DNA from: Ramlibacter tataouinensis
GTDB taxonomy: Bacteria > Pseudomonadota > Gammaproteobacteria > Burkholderiales > Burkholderiaceae_C
DNA length: 15,000 nt
Assembly (NCBI GenBank): GCA_002427815.1
Contig: DIZF01000006.1
Location: 1-15,000 of the forward strand
Direction of reading: 5' to 3'
The first letter of the stretch is position 1. Every line of letters starts with the position of its first letter. The notes beneath the pieces are model-generated. The model was not told the origin of the DNA. It ran no database searches and was given only the letters and a program-made list of their open reading frames with translations. The position numbers and the translations under genes are program-made. Positions 6,148 through 12,908 of this stretch are shown piece after piece.

Positions 6148-6411
6148 TCAGCTGGTGCTGCTGCTGACCAAATTGCCGCCGTGCGAAGTGCCGGACGATT
6201 TGGAGCGATTGCTTTCGCTGCGCGCCTGCCCGCCCTTGCGACCGGCTTCGCGGGCTTCTTCGGATGTGAACTCGTGGGCCGTACCCTTCTCGTGCGCGGC
6301 CCGGCCGCCCTCGCTGGCGATCTCGCGCTGGCGCTGCGGATCCATCGAAGCGAAGCCCCGGCTGGAACTGCCCTGCTTGTTGTCCTGGTTGTCCTGGTTG
6401 TTCGATGCCAT
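6148..6411 (-). CDS. KGG-repeat stress-induced hydrophilic protein (YciG/GsiB-like)
   Basis: The ATG at 6409-6411 has AGGAG 8 nt upstream, which decides against the longer in-frame start at 6471. The 87-residue product is very hydrophilic. It has two KGG-type repeats: FASMDPQRQREIASEGGRAAHE (about 20-41) and FTSEEAREAGRKGGQA (48-63). Between and around them the sequence is low in complexity and rich in Gly, Ser, Asn and Gln. Proteins of this kind (GsiB in Bacillus, YciG in enterobacteria) are induced by general stress or desiccation and are thought to be disordered protectants. The exact role here is unknown. It sits between a thioredoxin-like gene and a small exported protein, all minus strand, with gaps over 140 bp that leave room for separate promoters. 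Confidence 0.9.
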   Translation of the reverse strand: MASNNQDNQDNKQGSSSRGFASMDPQRQREIASEGGRAAHEKGTAHEFTSEEAREAGRKGGQARSESNRSKSSGTSHGGNLVSSSTS

Positions 6412-6529
6412 ATCGAAATCTCCTGAAGAAAAAATACGGTGGAAAAGCATGACCGGCACAGCGCCGGCCATGCATCCGATTGAGCGTTCGCAGCGCTACG
6501 CCGCTCGTCAGGAAGAGAAGCAGAGGCGT

Positions 6530-6541
6530 GTAGGACGACGC
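6530..6541 (-). promoter_or_regulatory. Shared 12-bp upstream motif, copy 2
   Basis: GTAGGACGACGC on the plus strand lies about 119 bp before the KGG gene start, in the 152-bp gap after the thioredoxin-like gene. It is identical to 6082-6093. It may be part of a promoter or activator site for stress expression; no sigma-factor consensus that I know of fits it clearly. Confidence 0.35.
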
Positions 6542-6563
6542 CTTGCCCGGTTACGTGTTGTTG

Positions 6564-6935
6564 CTATGATTTCAATAGCGAGGACGACAGCCGGTGCAAC
6601 AGCGCCGGGGTCTCGGCCGTGACCCCGGATGGAGCTGCGCCTTCGCGCAGCAGGCTGGCAAGCAGTCGCGAGAACTGCGCCGCCGAAGGCTGGACCGGGC
6701 CGAAGAACAAAGGCCGTCCGCCGTCGGCCACCAGCAGCGTGGGAAATGTCTCGACATCGACGTCCCCCATGGCCGCGGCCTCGTCTTCCACATCCACCCA
6801 GGCGAAGCGCAGCTCCGGATGCCCGGACGCGGCCTGCTCGAATACGTCGCGCCACTCACGACAGACGTTGCACCACTCGGCGCAAAGGCAGATCACCCAG
6901 CGGTCATGGAGCGCAGGATTGGGGCTCGGTTCCAT
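6564..6935 (-). CDS. Thioredoxin-family protein
   Basis: The 123-residue product has a redox motif W21-C22-N-V-C25, preceded by a hydrophobic strand (RWVICLCAE), and a cis-proline region ETFPTLLVAD with Pro64. Both belong to the thioredoxin fold. There is no signal peptide, so it is probably cytoplasmic. The NV dipeptide between the cysteines differs from GP in classical thioredoxin, so redox potential and partners likely differ. Extra cysteines at 16 and 18 sit in the strand before the active site. It lies 64 bp after the histidine phosphatase stop on the same strand. A stand-alone reductase or a chaperone-like role are both possible; the substrate is unknown. Confidence 0.85.
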   Translation of the reverse strand: MEPSPNPALHDRWVICLCAEWCNVCREWRDVFEQAASGHPELRFAWVDVEDEAAAMGDVDVETFPTLLVADGGRPLFFGPVQPSAAQFSRLLASLLREGAAPSGVTAETPALLHRLSSSLLKS

Positions 6936-6947
6936 CGGCCCAGTTTA

Positions 6948-6966
6948 GCAAGCGGGTGCGGCTTGC
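6948..6966 (-). terminator. Hairpin between the phosphatase and thioredoxin-like genes, weak terminator candidate
   Basis: GCAAGC and GCTTGC arms (6 bp) enclose a 7-nt loop in the gap after the phosphatase stop. In the direction of transcription the hairpin is followed by TAAACTGG rather than a T run, so intrinsic termination would be weak at best. Confidence 0.25.
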
Positions 6967-6999
6967 CGTGATTCGCCCGCAGTCCGGCAACGAAGCGCA

Positions 7000-7671
7000 T
7001 CAGGTGTAGGTGACCCACTTCGCGTAATCCGGATGCTCCAGGTGCGGAATGGCGTTGTAGCAGACCAGCATGTGCCGTTTCGGCGTGAACGCGAATTCGG
7101 TGATCGCGGTGTTGCGGATGCGCATGTTCAGATCGATCGTGGTTTCGGGGCTGGTGCCCAGCACCCGTCCTACCGCGGTCGCGATCGGACCGCCGCTGCT
7201 GACGATCAGCACGTTCTGGCCGTAGTGATTCGCGCGCACGTGATCCAGCGCGCCCGCCACCCCGGCGACGAAATCGTCGTAGCTGGGCATGCCCTTGGGG
7301 CTCACAACTCCCGCCATCCACTGCGCCAGCCCGTCGCGCAACAGGCGGAAGTGATGCCGGTACTGCTCGGGCGATCCGGGCTTTTCCAGCTTGTGCGGAT
7401 GGATGGCCGCGATGACCGCCGCGCTGTCGTATTCGTTCAGGCCATCCCATGAGAGATGCTCGCCCGCGCGATTCATGCCCTGCAGGATGCCTTCCAGGGT
7501 CTGCTTGTGACGCCGCAGGGTGCCGGCGATCAGGCCATCGAAGTGGATGCCCTTCTGGGCGAAATATTCCCCCAGGCGCACGCTCTGCTGGCGGCCGAGG
7601 TCGCTGAGCTGGTCATAGTCGTCGGCGCCGAACGACGCCTGTCCATGCCGGACGAGGTAAAGGTTTCCCAT
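7000..7671 (-). CDS. Histidine phosphatase (phosphoglycerate mutase-like) protein
   Basis: The 223-residue product opens with LYLVRHGQASFG, placing the phospho-accepting His at residue 9 inside the RHG signature. GLNEYD at 77-82 supplies the catalytic acid Glu80. The position of the second histidine in the usual SHGG motif is VSSGGP here, so Ser159 stands where His is expected. Related proteins with SSGG or TSGG are known, and the effect on turnover is uncertain. The family includes phosphoglycerate mutases, phosphosugar and nucleotide phosphatases and SixA-type protein phosphatases; the substrate cannot be assigned. No clear Shine-Dalgarno precedes the ATG. The gene starts 56 bp after the dehydratase stop and may be the last gene of that operon. 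Confidence 0.85.
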   Translation of the reverse strand: MGNLYLVRHGQASFGADDYDQLSDLGRQQSVRLGEYFAQKGIHFDGLIAGTLRRHKQTLEGILQGMNRAGEHLSWDGLNEYDSAAVIAAIHPHKLEKPGSPEQYRHHFRLLRDGLAQWMAGVVSPKGMPSYDDFVAGVAGALDHVRANHYGQNVLIVSSGGPIATAVGRVLGTSPETTIDLNMRIRNTAITEFAFTPKRHMLVCYNAIPHLEHPDYAKWVTYT

Positions 7672-7721
7672 GCGACGTGATTCTGGTGGCCGTGACGCGG
7701 GCTCGAAGTCGCAACGGCGAC

Positions 7722-7739
7722 GCCACGTTATGGCGTGGC
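7722..7739. repeat. Inverted repeat over the dehydratase stop codon
   Basis: GCCACG and CGTGGC arms enclose a 6-nt loop (TTATGG) that contains the TAA stop of the dehydratase on the minus strand. There is no T run after it. It may be a weak RNA hairpin between dehydratase and phosphatase, or chance. Confidence 0.25.
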
Positions 7740-8696
7740 CAGGACTTTTGCAAAGACCCCACTGTCGACATTGCCGCCCGTCAGCGGCACGCCAACTGCG
7801 CGCCCCTTCCAGCGGCCCTGCTGTTGCATGGCAGCTGCCAGCGCTGCAGCGCCGGCACCTTCCGCCACGTTGTGGGTGTCGGCGAACAGCACGCGCATGG
7901 CCTGCGCCACTTCGTCGTCGGTGACGGCCACGACGTCCTCGGCGTGGCGCAACAGGATCTCCAGCGCTTCCTCCTCCCCGATCCGGCAGGCCATGCCGTC
8001 CGCCAGTTGGGCGGTCACTGGCGCCGCGATAAGGCGCCGGGCCCGGAACGAGTCGAGATAGCTGGTGGCGTGCGCCGACACCACGCCGATCAACGCCGAC
8101 TTGGCGCCGGTATGGGCCCGCGCGGCTGCGGCGGCACAAAAGCCCGATCCGAGCCCGATCGGCACGAAGACCACCTCGGGCTCCTCGCCCGGCGTAAAGC
8201 TTTCGAAGAACTCCAGCCAGTACGTCATCACGCCCTTGACCAGGTCGCGGTGGAAGGAGGGCACCATGTGCAGGTGCCGGCGCTGCGCCAGTTCGACGGC
8301 ATGTTCGCGCGCCGCCTGGAAGTCCTCCCCATGCTCGATCAGCGTGACCCCGAAGGCGCGCATCGCCGCGTTCTTTTCCACCGAGTTGCCATGCGGCACG
8401 ACGACAGTGGCCGCGAGCCCGTATTTCATTGCGGCGAAGCCCACCGACTGCCCATGGTTGCCGCGGGTCGCGGCGATGACGCCGTCGGTGCCGCCGCCGG
8501 CGTCCGCCAGCGCCGAGAAATACGTCAGGCCGCCGCGCACCTTGAAGGCACCGGCCGGCGTGTGGTTCTCGTGCTTGACCCAGACCTTCATGCCCAGCCG
8601 TTCGCGCAGCAAGGGCCACTGGTACTGCGGTGTCGGGGCCATCACCGAGTACACGGTGCGGCGCGCCGCCGCCACTTCGTCGCTGCGGAAAATCAT
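7728..8696 (-). CDS. Threonine/serine dehydratase-like PLP enzyme (fold type II)
   Basis: The start taken is the ATG at 8694-8696, with AGGAGG at 8701-8706 four nt upstream. A TTG one codon earlier is too close to that site. The product is 322 residues. The PLP lysine lies in HTPAGAFKVRGG (Lys52). TRGNHGQSVGFAA (about 77-89) matches the family's SxGNH(A/G)Q motif, and VFVPIGLGSGFCAA is the phosphate-binding glycine loop. There is no C-terminal ACT domain, so this is the catabolic/serine-racemase-like form rather than biosynthetic IlvA. Threonine dehydratase yields 2-oxobutyrate and ammonia; serine or hydroxyaspartate are alternative substrates. Its ATG overlaps the stop of a tiny ORF that itself overlaps phzF, so translation may be coupled. 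A link to the E1 enzyme at 2089-4734 through 2-oxobutyrate is only suggestive. Confidence 0.88.
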   Translation of the reverse strand: MIFRSDEVAAARRTVYSVMAPTPQYQWPLLRERLGMKVWVKHENHTPAGAFKVRGGLTYFSALADAGGGTDGVIAATRGNHGQSVGFAAMKYGLAATVVVPHGNSVEKNAAMRAFGVTLIEHGEDFQAAREHAVELAQRRHLHMVPSFHRDLVKGVMTYWLEFFESFTPGEEPEVVFVPIGLGSGFCAAAAARAHTGAKSALIGVVSAHATSYLDSFRARRLIAAPVTAQLADGMACRIGEEEALEILLRHAEDVVAVTDDEVAQAMRVLFADTHNVAEGAGAAALAAAMQQQGRWKGRAVGVPLTGGNVDSGVFAKVLATP

Positions 8697-8779
8697 CAAG
8701 CCTCCTGGGCCGCCGCGTTGGCGGCGGGGTCCAATTTCTGAGCCGGGGGAAGAATATCGATAAGCGCGACCGTCGTCAC
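8696..8779 (-). CDS. Candidate 27-codon small ORF coupled to phzF and the dehydratase
   Basis: A GTG at 8777-8779 overlaps the phzF stop as GTGA. The frame runs for 27 codons (TTVALIDILPPAQKLDPAAN and onward) to a TGA at 8696-8698, which overlaps the dehydratase ATG as TGATG. It fills the whole gap between the genes. Third codon positions are about three quarters G or C, like the neighbours. The ORF includes a perfect 7-bp hairpin and the dehydratase Shine-Dalgarno. It could encode a small protein or act as a translated leader that couples expression. No start Shine-Dalgarno is obvious, and chance cannot be excluded for so short a frame. Confidence 0.4.
   Translation of the reverse strand: MTTVALIDILPPAQKLDPAANAAAQEA
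8710..8727 (-). promoter_or_regulatory. Perfect GC hairpin beside the dehydratase ribosome binding site
   Basis: CCGCCGC and GCGGCGG arms (7 bp) enclose a 4-nt loop. It ends three bases before the AGGAGG of the dehydratase. An RNA hairpin here could hinder ribosome binding unless ribosomes translating the small upstream ORF melt it. There is no T run, so it is not a standard terminator. Confidence 0.4.
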
Positions 8780-9645
8780 AGCGTCACTGTGCCTGAAATG
8801 CAGGTCACCGAGTCCCCGCCCACCCACACCTGGCCGCGCTCGTCGCGGTCGATGTGGATACGGCCGGCGCGGTCCAGGCAGGCCCCCTGCGCGGCAAGGT
8901 AGCACGCGGGCAATCGTCGCTCCTCGATCAGCCATTGCGCCAGGCTGGCGTTGAGGCTGCCGGTGACGGGGTCTTCGGCGACGCCGATCGGTGCCGCGAA
9001 TGCGCGCACCTCGAGCTGCGGGCCCGCGCCCGGCCCAGGGTAGAGGGCGGCGACACCGACCTTGTGACCCAGCCGCTCGAGCTCACGGTGGTCGGGCGTG
9101 AGGCCGAGCACCGTGGCCGGGCTGTCGAGCAACAGGCCCAGCCAGACCGGGCCGTTGTCCAGGCTCTGAGCGGCGACGACCTGGCGCGCCTGAAGTCCGA
9201 GCGCGGCCACTACCTGCGCCACCGTCTCGGGACCGGGATCGCTGCGCTGGAGGGACGGTGCAGCGAAAGCAAGGCGAGTGCCATCGCGGCGCAATCGGAC
9301 CAGTCCGACATCGCATTCCTGCACGATGAACTCGCTGCTGTGCGGCACGCCGCCGGCTTCCAGCCAGGAATGTGCGCTGCCCAGCGTGGGATGTCCGGCG
9401 AACGGGAGTTCGCCGCCGGGTGTGAAGATGCGGACGCGGTAATCCGCCTGGCCGGTGCGAGGCGGCAACAGGAAAGTAGTTTCGGACAGGTTCGTCCAGC
9501 GGGCGAAACGCTGCATCTGTTCGTCCGCCAAACCGCGGCCATCCAGCACCACGGCCAACGCGTTCCCGCGATAGGGTGTGGCAGTGAAAACGTCGACCTG
9601 TTTGAAAATCCGGTCCCGGGCTTGTGGAAGGATCTGTGGTTGCAT
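8776..9645 (-). CDS. PhzF-family isomerase/epimerase-like protein
   Basis: The 289-residue product has the PhzF fold signatures. FKQVDVFTATPYRGNALAVV opens the N-terminal domain, NLSETTFLLPP carries the catalytic Glu55, PFAGHPTLGSAHSWL follows, and EDPVTGSLNASLAQWL marks the C-terminal domain. A GAGG lies 7 nt before the ATG and overlaps the stop of the 37-codon ORF upstream. PhzF in phenazine pathways isomerises dihydro-hydroxyanthranilate, but there are no other phenazine genes here. Members outside such clusters are mostly uncharacterised and are seen near amino-acid genes. Given the aminotransferase upstream and dehydratase downstream, a role in modified amino-acid turnover is plausible. 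Substrate unknown. Confidence 0.9.
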   Translation of the reverse strand: MQPQILPQARDRIFKQVDVFTATPYRGNALAVVLDGRGLADEQMQRFARWTNLSETTFLLPPRTGQADYRVRIFTPGGELPFAGHPTLGSAHSWLEAGGVPHSSEFIVQECDVGLVRLRRDGTRLAFAAPSLQRSDPGPETVAQVVAALGLQARQVVAAQSLDNGPVWLGLLLDSPATVLGLTPDHRELERLGHKVGVAALYPGPGAGPQLEVRAFAAPIGVAEDPVTGSLNASLAQWLIEERRLPACYLAAQGACLDRAGRIHIDRDERGQVWVGGDSVTCISGTVTL

Positions 9646-9653
9646 CGGCTGCC

Positions 9654-9767
9654 TCAGGAAGTGGGGAGTCGCAGTACGCCGCGTGACACGGGATGGGCCA
9701 GGATGTCCCGATACCAGCGCTCGAATTCACATGCGATGGAAGACAGCCGGCCCCGGATCTTCAGCAT
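9654..9767 (-). CDS. Candidate 37-codon small ORF between aminotransferase and phzF
   Basis: The ATG at 9765-9767 lies 12 nt after the aminotransferase stop, with GCGGAA placed as a modest Shine-Dalgarno. The frame (MLKIRGRLSSIACEFERWYR, then DILAHPVSRGVLRLPTS) ends at a TGA (9654-9656) that overlaps the GAGG used by phzF. About three quarters of third positions are G or C. The peptide is basic, with a possible amphipathic helix around SSIACEFERWYRDIL. It fits as a third gene in the aminotransferase-phzF operon and fills nearly all of the gap. I recognise no family, and no homologue search was possible. Confidence 0.5.
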   Translation of the reverse strand: MLKIRGRLSSIACEFERWYRDILAHPVSRGVLRLPTS

Positions 9768-9779
9768 GTCGGTTCCGCT

Positions 9780-10982
9780 TCACTCTTGTGCCGCTTGTTC
9801 GCGGATCGCCGCGGCCAGCGCCGCGATGCCGGTGTCGATCTGATGGGTGGTGGCCGTCACGAACGACAGGCGCAGGCAGCGGGTATCCGGCGGGCCGGCA
9901 TAGAAAGCGGCACCGGGCACGAAGGCCACGCCCCTGTCGACCGCCTTGGGCAACAGCTCGATGGCACTCATGCCCTGCGGCAGTCGCGCCCACAGGAACA
10001 TCCCGCCGTCAGGAGTGTTCCATTGAACGTCCAAGCCCCTCATTTCGCGTTGCAGCGCGGCTACCATCGCGTCGCGTTGCGACTTGTAAAGCGCGCGGAT
10101 GGTGGGCACGTGACGGTCCAGGAATCCGTCCTTCATCACCTCGGCGATCATGCGCTGGTTGAAACCGGGGCTGTGCAGGTCGGCTGCCTGCTTGGCCTGC
10201 AGCAGCTTGGGATACAGCGCCTTGGGCGCGACCATGAAGCCCAGCCGCAAGCCGGGTGCCAGCACCTTGGAGAAAGACCCCAGGTAGACGCAGCCGTCCG
10301 GATTGCGGGCCGAGAGAGGCAGCGGCGGCGGCGCGTCGAACCACAGGTCGCCGTAGGGGTTGTCTTCGACCAGCGGCAACCCCAGCTCGGCCGCGCGGCG
10401 CGACAGGGCGGAACGGCGGGCCTCGGTCATCGTTCGGCCGGTGGGGTTCTGGAAGTTCGGCAGGACGTAGAGAAAGCGGGCCGGCACAGGCCGGTTGGCC
10501 GCTTCCAGATCTTCCACCACCACGCCCTGGGCATCGCTGGCCACGTCCACCACTTCCGGCTCCATCGGCGTAAAGGCCTGAAGGGCGCCCAGATAAGTGG
10601 GCGTCTCGACCAGAATGCGGGAGCCGGCGTCGATCAGAATCTTGGCGACCAGGTCCAGGCCCTGCTGCGAACCAGTGGTGATCAGCACTTGCGCCGGTTC
10701 GACCTGCCACGGCAACATTGCGGCGACCATTTCACGCAGGGGTCCGTAGCCTTCGCTGGCGGCGTACTGCAACGAGGCCGGTCCATCGGTGCGCAGCACT
10801 TTCTCGCAGGCCGCCGCGAATTCTGCTACCGGGAAGGTCAGAGGCGAAGGCAGACCGCCGGCAAAGCTGATGATGCCGGGCCGCTCGGTCACCTTGAGGA
10901 TCTCGCGGATGACGGAGGGATTCATCTTCTCGGCGCGCCGGGCCAGCACCCATTGCGTGGTGGGGAGGTCGTTCATTCTCAT
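9780..10982 (-). CDS. PLP-dependent aminotransferase, LysN/MocR-catalytic-domain type
   Basis: The 400-residue product is a class I/II aminotransferase without the GntR DNA-binding domain of MocR regulators. Visible are FAGGLPSP (40-46), LQYAASEGYGPLRE (71-84), ITTGSQQGLDL, PNFQNPTGR with Asn179, VEDNPYGDL with Asp207 and Tyr210, and SFSKVLAPGLRLG with the PLP Lys239 and Arg246. FAGGLPSP and TTGSQQGLDL are typical of COG1167 proteins such as 2-aminoadipate (LysN), aromatic and branched-chain aminotransferases. The amino donor and acceptor cannot be fixed. Two in-frame ATGs (10980-10982 and 10974-10976) compete and neither has a strong Shine-Dalgarno. It is probably the first gene of the operon leading through phzF to the dehydratase. 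Confidence 0.92.
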   Translation of the reverse strand: MRMNDLPTTQWVLARRAEKMNPSVIREILKVTERPGIISFAGGLPSPLTFPVAEFAAACEKVLRTDGPASLQYAASEGYGPLREMVAAMLPWQVEPAQVLITTGSQQGLDLVAKILIDAGSRILVETPTYLGALQAFTPMEPEVVDVASDAQGVVVEDLEAANRPVPARFLYVLPNFQNPTGRTMTEARRSALSRRAAELGLPLVEDNPYGDLWFDAPPPLPLSARNPDGCVYLGSFSKVLAPGLRLGFMVAPKALYPKLLQAKQAADLHSPGFNQRMIAEVMKDGFLDRHVPTIRALYKSQRDAMVAALQREMRGLDVQWNTPDGGMFLWARLPQGMSAIELLPKAVDRGVAFVPGAAFYAGPPDTRCLRLSFVTATTHQIDTGIAALAAAIREQAAQE

Positions 10983-11121
10983 GTTGACGACTGTAGCCGG
11001 TCGGCGCGGAGCGCGTCCTCGCCCGGCGTCGACCCATGGTTTCGTGGCATGGTTTGTCGCGATCGACCGGGCCGATGGGCCACCTTGCCCGGATGGAGGT
11101 TCATCCGCCGGGACGTTGCGG

Positions 11122-12825
11122 CTACAGCATCTGGTCGGGCGCGAAAGGTGCGATGAGCCTGACCAGCAGTTTCAGCTTGGTGCTGGCCTCGGGTTCGGAC
11201 CTGGCGTCCTTGAACGCAGCGCCCGGTGGCGCGCGCCAGACGATCTGGCCGGCGTCCAGCTCGAGCCGGTAGGCGCCCTGGGCGATCGTCGCGTTCACCT
11301 GTTGCGCAGCTCGCGCGGATACCGCGTGGCTGCGGATGACCAATGCCACTTCGCTGTTCTGGCGCTGGGAGCGAAGGTCGAGGTTCATCGACCCGATCAC
11401 CGCCAGCCGCTGGTCGATGATCACGGCCTTGGAATGCAGGCTGGCGCGTGACGTCCCGCTTTTGGACCCGCCCACCTGCCCCGAGCCGAAGCCTGCGGTG
11501 GATCCCATCCCGCCCACCGTGCCTTCCTGTTCGGTCCGCATTTCGTAGAGTTCCACCCCCAATGCCAGCAAGTCTTTGCGATAGCGTGCATAACCGGCGT
11601 GAGCGGCCGGCGCATCGGTCGAGGCGAGGGAGTTGGTGAGAACCCGGATGCGCACCCCCTTGGCGCGCATCTGCGCGAACAGCTGCATCATCCCCGCGCC
11701 CGGCACGAAATAGGGCGAGACGATGAGGACGTCCTGGCGCGCCTGACCCATCAGCTGCAACAGGCCGTCCACCACCGTGTCTCCTGCGTCGGCCTCGTCG
11801 TCGTCCGGGCCGATCTTGCCGGGCTTGTCCTCCAGCACCACGGCAGGGGCCCAGGTCAGCGCAATCTGGCGCAGGTTCATCGGCCGCGGCTCGGCGCTGA
11901 GCACCGCGGTAGGCGTCATACTGGGCAGGACGCTGGATGCGAGCGTCGGCACCGGCACGCTGGGCACCGGCACGGGCTTGGGTGCTGGGTTGGACGGGTC
12001 CCCGCCCGGTGCGGCCGGCTGCTTGCGCAAAGCCTCCAGATCGGCTGCCGACACCAGCTTTTGCATCGGATACGCCAGCTCATCGTTCCAGAAGCGGTCG
12101 AAGCTGGCGGACATGTCGCGCACGACACGGCCCGCCGCCAACACGTCGAGGTCCACAAAATTGCTCTTCTCGTCGGTGCCGAAGTAGGCGTCGCTCAGGT
12201 TGCGGCCGCCGGTGATGCCCATCGCGTTGTCGGCGATGAACAGCTTGTTGTGCATGCGCTTCTGCAGCTGCGAAATGTCTTGCAGCGAGGTGAACAATCG
12301 GGCCAGCAACGAGCTGCGCGAGCCCGGCAGGGGGTTGAACAAGCGGATTTCCACGTTGGGCTCGAAGGCCAGCCGCAGCACCTGCGCGTCCTTTCCGACG
12401 GTATTCAAGTCATCGAGCAGGACGCGAACGCGCACGCCGCGTCGCGCCGCGTCGCGCAGCCGCTCCAACAGGATCTCGGTGCTGCTGTCGGCGTGGATCG
12501 CGTAATACTGCAGATCCAGGCTGCGCTCGGCCGACTCGATCAAAGCCAGACGGCTGGAGAAAGCGGCGCCCACGCTGTCCAGCAACATGAAACCCGAATC
12601 GCTGCGCGCGCCAGCCTGTTGCCGCTTTTCCTGGGTCAGGCGGCCCAGCGAGGTCTGCTCGGGCGCGTCGAATGCTTTGGATGCCGTACGTCCATCATTG
12701 CTGGGCAGGCTCGCGCAACCGGCGGCGCAGGTGGCAAACAACATTGCCAGCAACCATCGCGCCGCAAACAGCCAGCGCAAGGAGGGGGCCGGCAACATGC
12801 GGGACGCAGGAGGCGGGAACATCAT
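11122..12825 (-). CDS. Phospholipase D/cardiolipin synthase-like lipoprotein
   Basis: Taking the ATG at 12823-12825 gives 567 residues; the ATGs at 12820-12822 and 12796-12798 are alternatives, since no Shine-Dalgarno decides. The N-terminus (RWLFAARWLLAMLFATCAAGC) is a lipoprotein-type signal with the modified Cys at 37, so the protein is probably anchored in the envelope. Two HKD motifs are complete: H192-x-K194-x4-D199, followed by GGRN, and H464-x-K466-x4-D471, followed by GSMN. This makes a PLD-superfamily phosphatidyltransferase or phospholipase, close in plan to ClsC-like enzymes. Between the halves is a Pro/Val/Ala-rich linker (about 270-315), and a Gly/Ser-rich insert (434-461) sits just before the second motif. 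It follows uup by 83 bp on the same strand. Confidence 0.9.
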   Translation of the reverse strand: MMFPPPASRMLPAPSLRWLFAARWLLAMLFATCAAGCASLPSNDGRTASKAFDAPEQTSLGRLTQEKRQQAGARSDSGFMLLDSVGAAFSSRLALIESAERSLDLQYYAIHADSSTEILLERLRDAARRGVRVRVLLDDLNTVGKDAQVLRLAFEPNVEIRLFNPLPGSRSSLLARLFTSLQDISQLQKRMHNKLFIADNAMGITGGRNLSDAYFGTDEKSNFVDLDVLAAGRVVRDMSASFDRFWNDELAYPMQKLVSAADLEALRKQPAAPGGDPSNPAPKPVPVPSVPVPTLASSVLPSMTPTAVLSAEPRPMNLRQIALTWAPAVVLEDKPGKIGPDDDEADAGDTVVDGLLQLMGQARQDVLIVSPYFVPGAGMMQLFAQMRAKGVRIRVLTNSLASTDAPAAHAGYARYRKDLLALGVELYEMRTEQEGTVGGMGSTAGFGSGQVGGSKSGTSRASLHSKAVIIDQRLAVIGSMNLDLRSQRQNSEVALVIRSHAVSARAAQQVNATIAQGAYRLELDAGQIVWRAPPGAAFKDARSEPEASTKLKLLVRLIAPFAPDQML

Positions 12826-12908
12826 GATTGTGCCGACTGTACCTGCCGGGGTGGGCGTACAGGGCCGCACGGAGTCAGCCGTAACCGCCAGTTGCCGCCG
12901 GACAAAGG

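Noticed and set aside
7672..8619. Possible fusion of the histidine phosphatase with an upstream 300-codon extension in the same frame
   Set aside because: The extension is an out-of-frame reading of the dehydratase and has no motifs; the phosphatase begins naturally at MGNLYLVRHG.
7677..8741. Long plus-strand frame opposite the dehydratase
   Set aside because: Antisense shadow: the minus-strand frame has complete PLP-enzyme motifs, and this one has none.
9693..11156. 487-codon plus-strand frame opposite the aminotransferase
   Set aside because: Antisense shadow of a well-recognised enzyme; composition is Gln, His and Arg rich without motifs.
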